A stretch of 64,000 bases of DNA from Occallatibacter gabretensis (GCF_001449115.1 NZ_LAIJ01000009.1:1182104-1246103), one strand, 5' to 3'. Shown: positions 17,035 to 26,505, numbered from the stretch's first letter. Notes: a model not told the origin generated them from the letters alone. A program made the numbers and translations.

Positions 17035-17940
17035 TTAGTCTTTCTTCACTGCGTGGCCGCCGAAGGCGTTACGCATAATGGAGAGCATACGGTCGGTGAA
17101 GTTGTTTTCCTCGCGCGAGCGGATGCGGCGGATGAGCGATTCGGTGATGATGGGCGCGGAGACGTTGAGGTCGATGGCCTCAAAGACCGTCCAGCGGCCC
17201 TCGCCGGAGTCGGCGACGTAGGCTTCCAGACCGTCGAGCGTGGGGTTCTTCTTGAGCGCGTCGGCGGTGAGGTCGAGGAGCCAGGAACGGACGACGGAGC
17301 CGTAACGCCAGACTTCGGCGATCTGCGCGAGGTCAAGGTGGAACTCTTCCTTGGCCTGGAAGATGGAGAAGCCTTCGGCGAAGGACTGCATCATGCCGTA
17401 CTCGATGCCGTTGTGGACCATCTTGACGAAGTGGCCTGAGCCGGCAGGACCCATGTGTCCCCAGCCCGTGTCCTTCGAAGGGGCGAGCGTTTCAAAGATG
17501 GGCGTGAGGTACTCGACCGGCTCTTTGTCGCCGCCGAACATGAGGGAGTAACCCTCCTTGAGGCCCCAGACGCCGCCGGAGGTGCCTACGTCGATGAACT
17601 GGAAGCCCTTGGCGGTGACTTCCTTGTGACGGCGTTGCGAGTCCTTGTAGTTGGAGTTGCCGCCGTCGATGAGGATGTCGCCGGGCGCGAGGTGCTGCTC
17701 GAGCTGGGCGATGGTGTCATCGACCGGTTTGCCGGAGGGAACCATGATCCAGATGGCCTTGCGGCCGGTGAACTTCTGGGTGAGCTCTTCGAGCGAGGTC
17801 ACGCCGACGTTGCCTGCTGCGGTGAGCTTATCGACGGCTTCCTTGTTGAAGTCGAAGCCGATGACCTGGTGGCCGCCGAGGCGGAGGCGCTCCGCCATGT
17901 TGCCGCCCATCTTTCCGAGACCGATCAAACCGAGTTGCAT
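17035..17940 (-). CDS. gnd: 6-phosphogluconate dehydrogenase, short form (decarboxylating)
   Basis: This 301-residue protein is the short (YqeC/GntZ-like) 6-phosphogluconate dehydrogenase that oxidises and decarboxylates 6-phosphogluconate to ribulose 5-phosphate. It has the Rossmann start GLIGLGKMG (4-12) and the later GSGHFVKMVHNGIEYGMMQ segment with the catalytic lysine. The length of about 300 residues distinguishes it from the 470-residue form. The start has GGGAG upstream. It is the next step after zwf and lies in the same minus-strand cluster, with the HAD gene 24 bases upstream. NAD+ or NADP+ preference cannot be stated from the visible motifs. Confidence 0.93.
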   Translation of the reverse strand: MQLGLIGLGKMGGNMAERLRLGGHQVIGFDFNKEAVDKLTAAGNVGVTSLEELTQKFTGRKAIWIMVPSGKPVDDTIAQLEQHLAPGDILIDGGNSNYKDSQRRHKEVTAKGFQFIDVGTSGGVWGLKEGYSLMFGGDKEPVEYLTPIFETLAPSKDTGWGHMGPAGSGHFVKMVHNGIEYGMMQSFAEGFSIFQAKEEFHLDLAQIAEVWRYGSVVRSWLLDLTADALKKNPTLDGLEAYVADSGEGRWTVFEAIDLNVSAPIITESLIRRIRSREENNFTDRMLSIMRNAFGGHAVKKD

Positions 17941-17964
17941 AGTCTTCTCCCTTTTACGTGTGTG

Positions 17965-18576
17965 TCAGAAAACGGTGAGTTCGTTGAGCTGGCGGCGAAG
18001 ATCCTGCTCGCCGATGAAGCGAATGGCCTTGAGGCCGGTGCTGGCGGCAGCGTCTACGTTACTCTGCCGGTCGTCAATAAAGAGTATCCGCTCGGCGGGC
18101 CGGCCGAGAATATCAATGGCGCGCTCGTAAATTTCCAGATGTGGCTTGCGCAGACCAACGTAGCAGGAGCTGAAGGCGATTTCAAAATGCTTTCGGAGGC
18201 CGTAACGTGCGAAGCGGTAGTCGTTAGGCTCACGGGCTTCGTTGTTAAGCGAGCCGACGAGGTAATTCTGCGAGGCGGAGAGATCCTGAAGAACGGGAAT
18301 GGCGGAGTCTTCGAGAGGGACCGACTGCGCGAAGATGGCATCGAGGAATTCTTTGTGCGTGAAGCTGCGCGGCTCGTAGAAGACGGTTTCGTCGAGGTAC
18401 TGCTGCGCGTTGATCTCGTCTTTTTCCCAGCGCTCGTTTGCATCTGGATGGCGCGCTTCGAACTCGGAGAGATCGAGCTGGAAGCTCTGGATCACAGTGG
18501 CGCGTTCCTTGTGGTCCCAGCCATTGGTGAGCAGGACTCCGCCAACATCGAAGAGTATGACGTCGAAAGGGGGCAA
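17965..18576 (-). CDS. HAD-superfamily hydrolase (IA subfamily), TTG start
   Basis: This 203-residue protein is a haloacid dehalogenase-like hydrolase, probably a sugar- or nucleotide-phosphate phosphatase. Motif I is FDVILFDVGGVLLT near the start, and motif IV is ILFIDDRQSNV near residue 170. The long frame to 18645 would translate the intergenic palindrome, so a TTG at 18576 preceded by GAGAGG (5-base gap) is the better start. The gene sits between gnd and rpiB in the pentose phosphate group. Whether its substrate is a pathway intermediate is an inference from position only. Confidence 0.8.
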   Translation of the reverse strand: MPPFDVILFDVGGVLLTNGWDHKERATVIQSFQLDLSEFEARHPDANERWEKDEINAQQYLDETVFYEPRSFTHKEFLDAIFAQSVPLEDSAIPVLQDLSASQNYLVGSLNNEAREPNDYRFARYGLRKHFEIAFSSCYVGLRKPHLEIYERAIDILGRPAERILFIDDRQSNVDAAASTGLKAIRFIGEQDLRRQLNELTVF

Positions 18577-18618
18577 TGGAACCTCTCGTTGCGCTGGCGG
18601 GGAAGCCGTGGTTGTAAT

Positions 18619-18638
18619 GCCGGGCTTAGAGCCCCGGC
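18619..18638. repeat. Intercistronic palindrome between rpiB and the HAD gene
   Basis: The 20 bases run GCCGGGCTTAGAGCCCCGGC; the arms pair over nearly the full length with small offsets. The type resembles the element at 1594-1613. It lies between two co-directional genes, so it may stabilise the 3' end of the rpiB message. Confidence 0.6.
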
Positions 18639-18644
18639 GCGACA

Positions 18645-19127
18645 TTATGCCTTACTGTTGGAACCGTCTCCGCATTGATACCTGGCCTCAATGGCCAGAA
18701 CCTTGTTGTAGCGTCGAGTGAAGCGCTCTTCGTTGGAGATGAACTTGGCGGCGAGGAAGCTGTCGACGAGTTCGTTGGCTAGAGCCGTGCCGACGATGCG
18801 TGCGCCGAGGACGATGACGTTCATGTCGTCGTGCTCCACGCCCTGATGCGCAGAGTAAGTGTCGTGGCACATGCCGGCGCGGATGCCGGGAATCTTGTTG
18901 GCGGCGACGCAGACGCCTACGCCGGAGCCGCAGATGAGAACACCCTTTTTGGCCACGCCGGCGAGGATGGCTTCGCCTAGCTTTTCGGCGAAGTCGGGAT
19001 AATCGTCGGGCTGATCGCCGGTATATGCGCCGAGATCGACGACTTCATGGCCTTTCGTTTCGAGATAGGCGCGCACGTCCTCTTTGAGAGGGAAGCCGGC
19101 GTGGTCGGCGGCGATGACGAGCTTCAT
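18645..19127 (-). CDS. rpiB: Ribose 5-phosphate isomerase B
   Basis: This 160-residue enzyme interconverts ribose 5-phosphate and ribulose 5-phosphate. The RpiB marks are visible: AADHAGFPLK at the start (D8, H9), the catalytic cysteine C66 in the GVLICGSGVGVCVAANK segment, and RAGMCHD with H88. The length fits RpiB rather than RpiA. AGGAG stands 6 bases before the start. The gene lies between tkt and the HAD gene on the minus strand. Confidence 0.94.
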   Translation of the reverse strand: MKLVIAADHAGFPLKEDVRAYLETKGHEVVDLGAYTGDQPDDYPDFAEKLGEAILAGVAKKGVLICGSGVGVCVAANKIPGIRAGMCHDTYSAHQGVEHDDMNVIVLGARIVGTALANELVDSFLAAKFISNEERFTRRYNKVLAIEARYQCGDGSNSKA

Positions 19128-19146
19128 AGAGCACTCCTTTGGAGTG

Positions 19147-19224
19147 AGGGACTAAGGGGACTCAAGGGACTATGGGACTGAAAAACCGCTTGCTTTTGTG
19201 TAGTCCCTCAGTCCCTTAGTCCCT
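19147..19224. repeat. Large repeat-built hairpin between tkt and rpiB
   Basis: A left arm at 19147-19172 made of three GGGACT-type units is complementary to a right arm at 19201-19224 made of three AGTCCC-type units, with a loop of about 28 bases. It looks like a long stem built from tandem heptamer-like units, followed by a short T stretch. It probably terminates or attenuates the tkt transcript. Confidence 0.65.
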
Positions 19225-19231
19225 GTTTCTG

Positions 19232-21235
19232 CTACTTGATCAGCTTCTTTGCGCGAGCTGCGATGTTGGCGCCGGTGAAGCCGAGTTTTTCATAGACGAT
19301 GGGGCCGGGTGCGGAAGCGCCAAAGTGATCGATGCCGAGGACGTCGCCGGTTGAGCCTACCCATTTCCCCCAGGCGATGGGCGAGCCAGCTTCGACTGCG
19401 AACTTGGGAACGTCTGCGGGCAGGACGGAGGACTTGTATTCGTCGGACTGCTTTTCAAAGAGCTCCCATGAAGGGAAGCTGACGACGCGGGCGGCGATGC
19501 CTTCGGCTTCGAGCAGCTTCTTAGCATCGACGCAGAACCAGACCTCGGAGCCGGTGCCGATGAGGATGACCTTGGGGCTAGCCGCGTCTTCCAGAATGTA
19601 TGCGCCCTTGCTGACGCCGCCGTAGACGTCGATTTTGGCGGTATCGATGATGGGTAGATCCTGGCGGCTGAGGGCCATGAAAGCAGGCTCATTGCGCTCG
19701 AGCGCTAGACGCCATGCGGCAGCGGTCTCATTTGCGTCGGCAGGGCGGTAGTCGGTGAGGTGCGGGATAGCGCGCAGCATGGTGAGCTGCTCGATGGGCT
19801 GGTGCGTGGGGCCGTCTTCGCCGAGGCCGATGGAGTCGTGCGTGAAGATGAAGAGCGAGTGCGACTTCATCAGCGCAGCCATACGAATGGCGGACTTAGC
19901 GTAATCGGAGAAGGTGAAGAAGGTGGAACCGAAGGGAATGAGACCGCCGTGCTTAGCCATGCCATTGACCGCGGCGCACATGGCGAACTCGCGGACGCCG
20001 AAGAAGACGTTGCGGCCAGCGGGATCAATGTGGAAATTTGCGCCGGGTTTGAAGATGGTCTTGGTGGAGGCGGTGAGATCGGCTGCGCCGCCAAAGAGCT
20101 CCGGCACATCGTTGGCGACGGCGTTCATGACAACCTGGCCGGCGTTGCGCGTGGCGACTTTCTTCTCGATGGGGAAGGTGGGAATGGCCTTCTCAAAACC
20201 GGCCTTGAGCTCGCCCGCGAAGGTGCGCTTAAACTGCGCGGCGAGTTCGGGGAACTCCTTTGCGTAGGCTTCAAAGAGCTTGTTCCAGTCAGCCTCTTCA
20301 GCTGCGCCCTTGACGCCGGCCTGTGCCCAGTTGGCAGCGGCTTCTTCCGGCACGTAGAAGCTCTGGTCCTCAGGGAATCCGAAGAACTTCTTGGTGGCCT
20401 TGACGTTGTCCGGCCCGAGAGCCTCGCCGTGGACGGCATTGGTGCCGGCCTTGGGGCTGCCGTAGCCGATGACGGTGCGGACGGCGATGAAAGAGGGCCT
20501 GGTGGTTTCGGCTTTGGCTGCTTCGATAGCTGCTTCAATAGCGGCCAGATCGTTGCCGTCCTCGACGATCTGCACATGCCAGTGATAAGCCTCGAAGCGC
20601 TTGAGGACGTCTTCGGTGAAGCTGAGCTCGGTGGGGCCGTCGAGCGAGATGAGGTTGTCGTCGTAGAGCCAGGTGAGCTTGCCGAGACCGAGGGTTCCGG
20701 CGAGTGAGGCGGCTTCATGCGAGATGCCTTCCATCAGGTCGCCATCGCCGCAGAGCGAATAGGTGTAGTGATCGACGATTTCGTGGCCGGGCTTGTTGTA
20801 GACAGCGGCGAGGTGCTTTTCCGCCACGGCGAGGCCGACGGACATGGCGATGCCCTGGCCGAGTGGGCCGGTGGTGACTTCGACGCCTTCAGTGTCCGTG
20901 GACTCGGGGTGGCCGGGAGTGATGGAGTGCCACTGGCGGAAGGACTTCAGATCGTCCAGCGTGAGCTTGTATCCGGTGAGGTGCAGCACGGAATAGAGCA
21001 GCGCCGAGGCGTGGCCATTCGAAAGTACAAAGCGGTCGCGGTCAGCCCACTTGGCATTGGCCGGGTTGTGCTTCATCAGCTTATGGAAGAGCAGGTAGGC
21101 GATCGGGGCGCAGCCGAGGGGCGCGCCGGGGTGGCCGCTGTTGGCCTTTTGCACGGCATCGACGGCGAGAAGCCGGAGTGTGTTGATCGAAAGCTGATCG
21201 AGCTGGGCGGGAGAGAGTGAAGCAGGGGGTGTCAT
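19232..21235 (-). CDS. tkt: Transketolase
   Basis: This 667-residue thiamine diphosphate enzyme moves two-carbon ketol units between sugar phosphates in the non-oxidative pentose phosphate pathway. The ThDP-binding motif GDGDLMEG is at residues 163-170 with the paired YDDNLIS. The transketolase middle domain carries [19 protein letters not shown], and the C-terminal domain has the cofactor-facing [19 protein letters not shown]. Length is standard. AGGA is close upstream. It heads the pentose phosphate group, with the glucoamylase gene 64 bases further upstream on the same strand. No transaldolase gene is in the group. Confidence 0.95.
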   Translation of the reverse strand: MTPPASLSPAQLDQLSINTLRLLAVDAVQKANSGHPGAPLGCAPIAYLLFHKLMKHNPANAKWADRDRFVLSNGHASALLYSVLHLTGYKLTLDDLKSFRQWHSITPGHPESTDTEGVEVTTGPLGQGIAMSVGLAVAEKHLAAVYNKPGHEIVDHYTYSLCGDGDLMEGISHEAASLAGTLGLGKLTWLYDDNLISLDGPTELSFTEDVLKRFEAYHWHVQIVEDGNDLAAIEAAIEAAKAETTRPSFIAVRTVIGYGSPKAGTNAVHGEALGPDNVKATKKFFGFPEDQSFYVPEEAAANWAQAGVKGAAEEADWNKLFEAYAKEFPELAAQFKRTFAGELKAGFEKAIPTFPIEKKVATRNAGQVVMNAVANDVPELFGGAADLTASTKTIFKPGANFHIDPAGRNVFFGVREFAMCAAVNGMAKHGGLIPFGSTFFTFSDYAKSAIRMAALMKSHSLFIFTHDSIGLGEDGPTHQPIEQLTMLRAIPHLTDYRPADANETAAAWRLALERNEPAFMALSRQDLPIIDTAKIDVYGGVSKGAYILEDAASPKVILIGTGSEVWFCVDAKKLLEAEGIAARVVSFPSWELFEKQSDEYKSSVLPADVPKFAVEAGSPIAWGKWVGSTGDVLGIDHFGASAPGPIVYEKLGFTGANIAARAKKLIK

Positions 21236-21299
21236 CTGTTTCTAAATCCTTTCGTCTGGGAATCCGCCGCGTCCGCAGGTTTTATGCGCTTTCAACGGC

Positions 21300-23762
21300 T
21301 CAATCGGGTGGGTTCGTAGAGTCAATCTGTACATCCACATTGTATCCAAGCCACTTGCCAGAGTCCGTCCAGTGCAGGGTCCACGAGATCTTGCGGGATG
21401 CGCCGTCCTGATACGGAGCCGGGGCGGGAATGTCGAACCAGAAGCCAGCGCTGCATGCGCTGGGGCTGTTTGCGATCTGTACCGTCTTCCAATCGTCGAT
21501 GGACCACCTGATCTCAAAGCGGGTTGCGTCGATGATCCGTAGCGTGTCTGTTGATCGGATGCGCTGGATGGGCCGTTGGAAGGTAAAAATCTCAAGATTA
21601 CGGCGCGGACGGAGGCCTTTTTCCGTGCAGTAGCGCTCGTATACCGGGTCCACGAGGTCAAAGACCTGTCCGTCGCGGGCAGAGCGAAGCAGCTTGAGGT
21701 ACTCGGCGTGCGCCCAGACGAGCGGCGTGGCTGCGCCTGCTGGACCGCCGAGACGCAGGCCGCGACCGGGAATGTCGGCTTCGTCCCAGACCTGCTCCGG
21801 CATCATCTGGCCGGGCGTGGCGAACTTTTCATAAGTCCGGATGAGGTCGGTGATGTCGTTGCCCAGGGCCAGCTCGTAGTGCGCCCGCTCGCCGGTGAGC
21901 AGCGGCCAGACACGGCCCTGACCGTAGCCGGTGAAAGGCGCGCCATGATCGCCGTTGCCATAGCCGTCCCAGTTGTAGCGCAGCCAGCCGGGGCCCTGCG
22001 GAAGATCGCGCTTGAGCGCGATGTCCACAACCTTCACGCTGTCGACGATCAGTGGATCGTCGGCTCGGCGGACGCCGTACCGGACTAGCTCAAGGAAGCC
22101 GCCGTCGACGATTTCGCGCGCTGCAAAGTCGTCCGGCGTGCCGGGAGGGCGGTTATTGATGTGGATGCGTTCGATTCCCGCGCTCTCTCTGTCGTATGCG
22201 GGACCGGTTTCCGTCGGGCGGATGCGCATGTAATGTCGTTTGACCTGGGGGTGGATGACACCGTCATTCGTGACGGTCCAGTCTTCAAGATGCCCCTCAA
22301 TCCAGTCGGCGTACTCTTCGACGAAGGCGGCGAGCTCGTTAGAATCATGCGCGCGCAGAATTTCGCTGGCGCAGATGAGTCCGGAGATGACGGCGGCGAG
22401 CGTAGATGGCGAGTAACCGGAGTTTTCTTCCCAGCGCTCCTGGTGGGTGACGGGCGCATGGCGAATGAGGAAGCCTGCGGCGCGCTCGACAAAGGGAACG
22501 ACGTTGAGCTCACCCAGGCCATTGGCCTTCCAGAGCCGCCAGGAAAGAATGACAGGGAAGGCGACTTCGTCAAGCTGCATGCCGTACCAGTAAGGCCGGC
22601 CATCGACCCAGAAGTTTTGTGCAAAGCCGCCGTCCGGCTCCTGTGTGCAGGCGAGATAGACGAGGGCGCGGCGCGCGGTTTCAGCGCGGCCACAGGCGAT
22701 CATGGCTGTGGCTGTCTGCACCATGTCGCGGGTCCAGACCAGGTGATAGCCGCCGAGATCGTCGTCGCCTTTGGCCTGGCCCCACGGAATGGATGCGGAC
22801 GCAACAAATGCGCCGGAGTAGGTCTTGTCCTCATGCGCGAGCAGAACGTTATGGCTGGCGCGCATGAGGCGTCCGCCGTCCTGGGCTTTTTCGCCAAGCC
22901 ACTCGGGGTTGGCCACGCGCTTCCATTGCTCTATGAATCGCTTCTGGTTCTGCTCATAGGGCATGACCAGCGAGTTCAAGGTCTTTTGCAGCGAGGTGTG
23001 AATGGTGTTGCCGACGCCGATGGCGAGCGTAAATCCGCGGGTGCCGTCCTGGCCGGCGTTCGACATATCGAGCTCGCCAAAGAGCGCGATATTGCCGTTT
23101 GAGGCCGAGCCGAACTCCCAGTCCATCTGGTAGTTGTCTTTGAGGTCGCGCCAGCCGTCACTGGTGCCGACGAAGCCGCAGCTTACGCGCGAAAAACCGC
23201 AGGTGGCGCCCATGGCGAGCGACCAGCCATTGCGCCATGCGAGCAGCATTTTGTAGCCTGCTACATCCACGGCGCGGCCGTAGTTGTGCGCGCCACCGCC
23301 GTCTAGATGCGGAGCGAGCAGGGCGTATACCTTGAGCCGGCTGACGAGATCATGATGGCCGGAGAGTTTCACGTTGACCAGCAGGACGGAGTGGTGCGGG
23401 TCGCAGATGATTTCCTTGGTGAGCGTATAGCGGCCGTCGGGATCGTTGTTGATATAACGCACGCCGAGCGCTTCCGGGTTGATGTACTCGAAGGTCGAGA
23501 TCAGATCGCGTTTTTCTTCGTGAGCGAAGGATTCGCCGTCAGTGACCATGAATTCGAAGTCGCGGATCTGCGGCTTGTCGATGGTGGGGTGGTAGATCTC
23601 ATTCACGACGCCGTGGGAACAGGTGAACCACATGCGGCTGGAGGCGGAGTAGGCAGTGCCTACGGCATCCTTGACGCTGGAGGTCCAGCGCGGAGGCAGG
23701 CCTGGCGTGCCAAAGGCCTCGCCCTGCTGTGGAAGCCATCGATAAAGGGGCTGATCACTCAT
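21300..23762 (-). CDS. Glucan 1,4-alpha-glucosidase (GH15 glucoamylase)
   Basis: This 820-residue enzyme is a bacterial GH15 glucoamylase that removes glucose from the non-reducing ends of alpha-1,4-glucans. The N-terminal part, about 1-260, is the beta-sandwich of bacterial glucoamylase/glucodextranase. The (alpha/alpha)6 catalytic domain begins around 300 and includes GDDDLGGYHLVWTRDMVQTA and the PEQVW block at residues 655-659, which probably holds the catalytic base. A C-terminal segment of about 100 residues looks like an additional beta domain. No signal peptide is visible, which fits a cytoplasmic role on glycogen or maltodextrin. It sits directly upstream of tkt. Confidence 0.9.
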   Translation of the reverse strand: MSDQPLYRWLPQQGEAFGTPGLPPRWTSSVKDAVGTAYSASSRMWFTCSHGVVNEIYHPTIDKPQIRDFEFMVTDGESFAHEEKRDLISTFEYINPEALGVRYINNDPDGRYTLTKEIICDPHHSVLLVNVKLSGHHDLVSRLKVYALLAPHLDGGGAHNYGRAVDVAGYKMLLAWRNGWSLAMGATCGFSRVSCGFVGTSDGWRDLKDNYQMDWEFGSASNGNIALFGELDMSNAGQDGTRGFTLAIGVGNTIHTSLQKTLNSLVMPYEQNQKRFIEQWKRVANPEWLGEKAQDGGRLMRASHNVLLAHEDKTYSGAFVASASIPWGQAKGDDDLGGYHLVWTRDMVQTATAMIACGRAETARRALVYLACTQEPDGGFAQNFWVDGRPYWYGMQLDEVAFPVILSWRLWKANGLGELNVVPFVERAAGFLIRHAPVTHQERWEENSGYSPSTLAAVISGLICASEILRAHDSNELAAFVEEYADWIEGHLEDWTVTNDGVIHPQVKRHYMRIRPTETGPAYDRESAGIERIHINNRPPGTPDDFAAREIVDGGFLELVRYGVRRADDPLIVDSVKVVDIALKRDLPQGPGWLRYNWDGYGNGDHGAPFTGYGQGRVWPLLTGERAHYELALGNDITDLIRTYEKFATPGQMMPEQVWDEADIPGRGLRLGGPAGAATPLVWAHAEYLKLLRSARDGQVFDLVDPVYERYCTEKGLRPRRNLEIFTFQRPIQRIRSTDTLRIIDATRFEIRWSIDDWKTVQIANSPSACSAGFWFDIPAPAPYQDGASRKISWTLHWTDSGKWLGYNVDVQIDSTNPPD

Positions 23763-23882
23763 GAGAAAAGAGAAAGCTGAATCCGAAAACGAATTCTATC
23801 GTATCTTCATTGATGGTTTTATGTCCGTTAAAGTTCCATAACTGCGGAAGATAGTTCCCGTTTTATCCCACGTGATGCCGAC

Positions 23883-23913
23883 CGGGACTATTATGGACCT
23901 CATAACTGTCCCG
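23883..23913 (+). promoter_or_regulatory. Inverted repeat in the leader of the TPR gene
   Basis: CGGGAC at 23883-23888 pairs with GTCCCG at 23908-23913, and an inner TATG/CATA pair (23892-23895, 23901-23904) extends the structure. It lies 19 bases before the ATG of the TPR gene and could be an operator or a leader hairpin. The role is a guess. Confidence 0.35.
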
Positions 23914-23931
23914 ACCATCCTGAGGTTTCTC

Positions 23932-24768
23932 ATGCGCCGATCCCGCGTTCTTCGTTTTGCGCTACTGTCGCTGGCTGTAGGGCTTGCCTGTTCTTCGGCT
24001 GTCTCGCAGGGGGCGAATCCCTGGGATTCGGATTCGCACGATCCGGCTCATAACGAGCTGAATGCGGGTGTGGAGGCTTTCAAGGCCGCTCAATACGGTG
24101 AGGCTGTGGCGCACTTCCGGCGGCCCGTGGAACTAGACCCGAAACTACCGGTGGCAAAGAGTTATCTTGCCACTACGCTGGCGCAGCAGGTCGTTCCTGG
24201 AGTGCAGACGCAGGAGAATCTGAAAACGGCTCAGGAGGCCGTGGGATTATTCGAACAGGTGTTGGATGGTGATCCGCACGACGTGAACAGTATGAAGCAG
24301 ATTGCGGCGATTGATTTCGCCCTTCAGCAGTGGGACAATGCCCGCCAGTGGCAGCAGAAGGTGCTGGGGGAGAACCCGGGCGATCCTGCTGCTGCTTATA
24401 CGATTGGGGTCATCGACTGGACGGTGGCCTACCATAACGTCAAGGACATGCTGCGCGAGAGCGGCCTGACCGACGATGGGCAAGGCAACACAAAAGCCTC
24501 CCACGATGTGCTCGCAGCCATTCGCGAGAAAAATGCCGCGTTGGTGGAGGAGGCGTTGAAGTATCTCCAGACGGCAATCGAGAACCAGCCTGACTACGCC
24601 GATGCGATGGTGTATCTAAATCTGACGTACCGGCGGAAGGCCGACCTGGACTTTGCCGACCCGGCTGCGCGCCAGGATGATATTGATAAGGCGAAGATGT
24701 GGGCCGAGACGGCGGCAAAGACGCGCAAGGCAAATGAAGGGCCGGCTCGCGCAACGTCTCAGCATTAG
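23932..24768 (+). CDS. TPR-repeat protein, exported
   Basis: This 278-residue protein starts with a signal peptide (hydrophobic core in residues 8-22, ending SAVSQG). It then shows tetratricopeptide-like repeats: AHNELNAGVEAFKAAQYGEA, AKSYLATTLAQQ, VNSMKQIAAIDFALQQWDNA and ALKYLQTAIENQPDYADAMVYL. TPR domains form helical scaffolds for protein binding. The ATG at 23932 is used because TGAGG stands 6 bases upstream; an earlier in-frame ATG is not supported. The gene diverges from the glucoamylase gene. The partner is unknown. Confidence 0.82.
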   Translation: MRRSRVLRFALLSLAVGLACSSAVSQGANPWDSDSHDPAHNELNAGVEAFKAAQYGEAVAHFRRPVELDPKLPVAKSYLATTLAQQVVPGVQTQENLKTAQEAVGLFEQVLDGDPHDVNSMKQIAAIDFALQQWDNARQWQQKVLGENPGDPAAAYTIGVIDWTVAYHNVKDMLRESGLTDDGQGNTKASHDVLAAIREKNAALVEEALKYLQTAIENQPDYADAMVYLNLTYRRKADLDFADPAARQDDIDKAKMWAETAAKTRKANEGPARATSQH

Positions 24769-24915
24769 ATTTCATAATCCGCCGCACCCTTCCGCTGTTG
24801 ATTCGCATCCAAGTGGCCGTGAGGTATTGAAGCGAATTTAACGTTTCCAATGGTTCCTGGTCGGCTTTCCGCCGAAACCGGCCCACTACAATCTTCAACT
24901 GAGGAGAATTAAACG

Positions 24916-25536
24916 ATGGCTTACGAATTGCCCCCGCTCCCTTATGACTATGCGGCTCTGGAGCCCCACATTGATGCCGAAACGATGAAGCTTCATCACG
25001 ACAAGCACCACCAGACCTATATCACCAAGCTGAATGGCGCGATTGAGAAGCATCCTGAACTGGGCTCGAAGAAAGTGGACGAACTGCTGGCAGACTTGAA
25101 CGCGATTCCGGAAGATATTCGCGGGGTGGTACGCAATAATGGCGGCGGCCACTCGAATCACACGATGTTCTGGACACTGATGGCTGCGGCCGGCGACGGT
25201 GTTGGCGGCGAGCCGACTGGCGCGATTGGCGAGCAGATCACAAAGGACTTCGGCAGCTTCGAGGCCTTCAAAAAGACCTTCAATGAGACGACGGCCAATC
25301 AGTTCGGCTCCGGCTGGGGCTGGCTGGTGTTCAAGGACGGCAAGCTGACGATTGTGACGACGCCGAACCAGGATTCGCCGCTTTCGCAGGGGTTTTACCC
25401 GATCCTGGGCAACGATGTGTGGGAGCACGCCTACTACTTGAAGTACCAGAACCGCCGTCCTGATTACCTGGCCGCGTGGTGGAGCGTTGTGAACTGGTCG
25501 GAAGTGAATAACCGCTTCGCTAAAGCGAAGAAGTAA
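24916..25536 (+). CDS. Superoxide dismutase (Fe/Mn)
   Basis: This 206-residue enzyme dismutates superoxide to oxygen and peroxide. The four metal ligands are visible: H27 ([11 protein letters not shown]), H82 ([11 protein letters not shown]), D167 and H171 ([10 protein letters not shown]). Fe and Mn forms cannot be separated with confidence from these motifs. No signal peptide is present, so it is cytoplasmic. GAGGAG stands upstream of the ATG. The gene has its own leader between the TPR gene and the repeat-built hairpin that follows the stop codon. Confidence 0.95.
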   Translation: MAYELPPLPYDYAALEPHIDAETMKLHHDKHHQTYITKLNGAIEKHPELGSKKVDELLADLNAIPEDIRGVVRNNGGGHSNHTMFWTLMAAAGDGVGGEPTGAIGEQITKDFGSFEAFKKTFNETTANQFGSGWGWLVFKDGKLTIVTTPNQDSPLSQGFYPILGNDVWEHAYYLKYQNRRPDYLAAWWSVVNWSEVNNRFAKAKK

Positions 25537-25541
25537 GAATT

Positions 25542-25610
25542 AAGGACGAATGACGAGGGACGAAAACTGCTTTGTTAAAAGGTAACCGCATTTTCGTCCT
25601 TCGTTCTTCG
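25542..25610. repeat. Repeat-built hairpin after the superoxide dismutase gene
   Basis: AAGGACGAATGACGAGGGAC and the bases that follow, to 25566, are complementary over about 20 positions (three mismatches) to TTTTCGTCCTTCGTTCTTCG at 25591-25610. The element starts 6 bases after the stop codon. It uses the same GGACGA/GTCCTTCG vocabulary as the tract around 16886-17035. Confidence 0.6.
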
Positions 25611-25675
25611 CACTTAGTCCCTCGTCCGTCCTTCGTGTCCGCAACCATGTTGCGGATTCCGGGTCTATACATACG

Positions 25676-26485
25676 ATGAAGCTTTTGCGCGTCACATTGA
25701 TCTATGCGGGGCTGGTTCTTGTCGGTTCGATTGCGGCTTTGGCCCAGAGTGCCAGCTTTTCGGTGAGTCAGAATGGCAAGTCCGTGGGGACGGCCAGCTA
25801 TGCATTCACCAGTACGCCCGCCGGCTATAACTCCGAGTCGCTGGTACGGATTTCGATGCAGGGGCTGGATTACTCGCTTTCCAAAACCGAACAACTTGAT
25901 AAGGCGAACCGGCTGACGCATGTACTGGTTAGCGGCACGGTAAATGGCACGGCGGTGAACATCGTCGCCAAACCGGACGCGACGCAGTTGCTGCTGAATA
26001 TTTCGGCGAATGGAAGAGCTTCGACGACACGGCTGGATGCCCATCCCGCATCGGTTTTCCTGGCAGATTTCGACCCTGGAGCGCTGCAGACGTTGCTGGC
26101 GCTCAACGTGACCCAGCAGGGCCGCGGACTGTGGGCGGTGATTCCCAAGAAGGCGGGCTCGGCGGCTCCCGTGGAAGTGGCGACCTATGCGCCGGAGCAG
26201 GGAACGCTGGACGGCAAGCCGATCCAGGTGCAGCATCTGACGGCGACGGTGTCGGGTGAGAGGACGGAGCTCTTCGCCGGGCCGAAGAATGAGCTTCTGC
26301 AGGCGGAGCTGCCGGAAGAGGGTTTTGCGCTGGTTCGGACAGGCTTTGTGCTGACGCCGCCGAAGAAGCCGATCGCGCCGCCGGAAGGCTTCCCGCAGCA
26401 ACAACAGCAGACGGGACAACAGCAACAGCAGCCGGCTCAACAACAGCCCGCTCAGCAGTATCCGCAGCCCGCGCCGCAGGAATAG
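25676..26485 (+). CDS. Exported protein with a glutamine-rich tail
   Basis: This 269-residue protein has a signal peptide (residues 5-22, ending ALAQS) and a beta-rich body of unknown family, with motifs such as SASFSVSQNGKSVGTASYAF and TTRLDAHPASVFLADFDPG. The last 35 residues are low complexity, mostly Gln with Pro (QQQQQTGQQQQQPAQQQPAQ). The body could be a beta-barrel or lipoprotein-like carrier; I cannot name the function. It lies between the repeat-built hairpin after superoxide dismutase and the GMC oxidoreductase operon. Confidence 0.6.
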   Translation: MKLLRVTLIYAGLVLVGSIAALAQSASFSVSQNGKSVGTASYAFTSTPAGYNSESLVRISMQGLDYSLSKTEQLDKANRLTHVLVSGTVNGTAVNIVAKPDATQLLLNISANGRASTTRLDAHPASVFLADFDPGALQTLLALNVTQQGRGLWAVIPKKAGSAAPVEVATYAPEQGTLDGKPIQVQHLTATVSGERTELFAGPKNELLQAELPEEGFALVRTGFVLTPPKKPIAPPEGFPQQQQQTGQQQQQPAQQQPAQQYPQPAPQE

Positions 26486-26499
26486 AAAATGCCCTCGGG

Positions 26500-26505
26500 T
26501 ATAAT
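26500..26505 (+). promoter_or_regulatory. Candidate -10 for the GMC oxidoreductase operon
   Basis: TATAAT, the consensus -10, lies 101 bases before the ATG of the next gene. No good -35 is seen at 16-18 bases, so the call rests on the -10 alone. Confidence 0.3.

Noticed and set aside
17455..18678. 407-codon plus-strand frame across gnd and the HAD gene
   Set aside because: Shadow of the minus-strand genes, crossing two gene borders and a palindrome.
22161..23102. 313-codon plus-strand frame opposite the glucoamylase
   Set aside because: Antisense shadow; the minus-strand frame carries the GH15 motifs.
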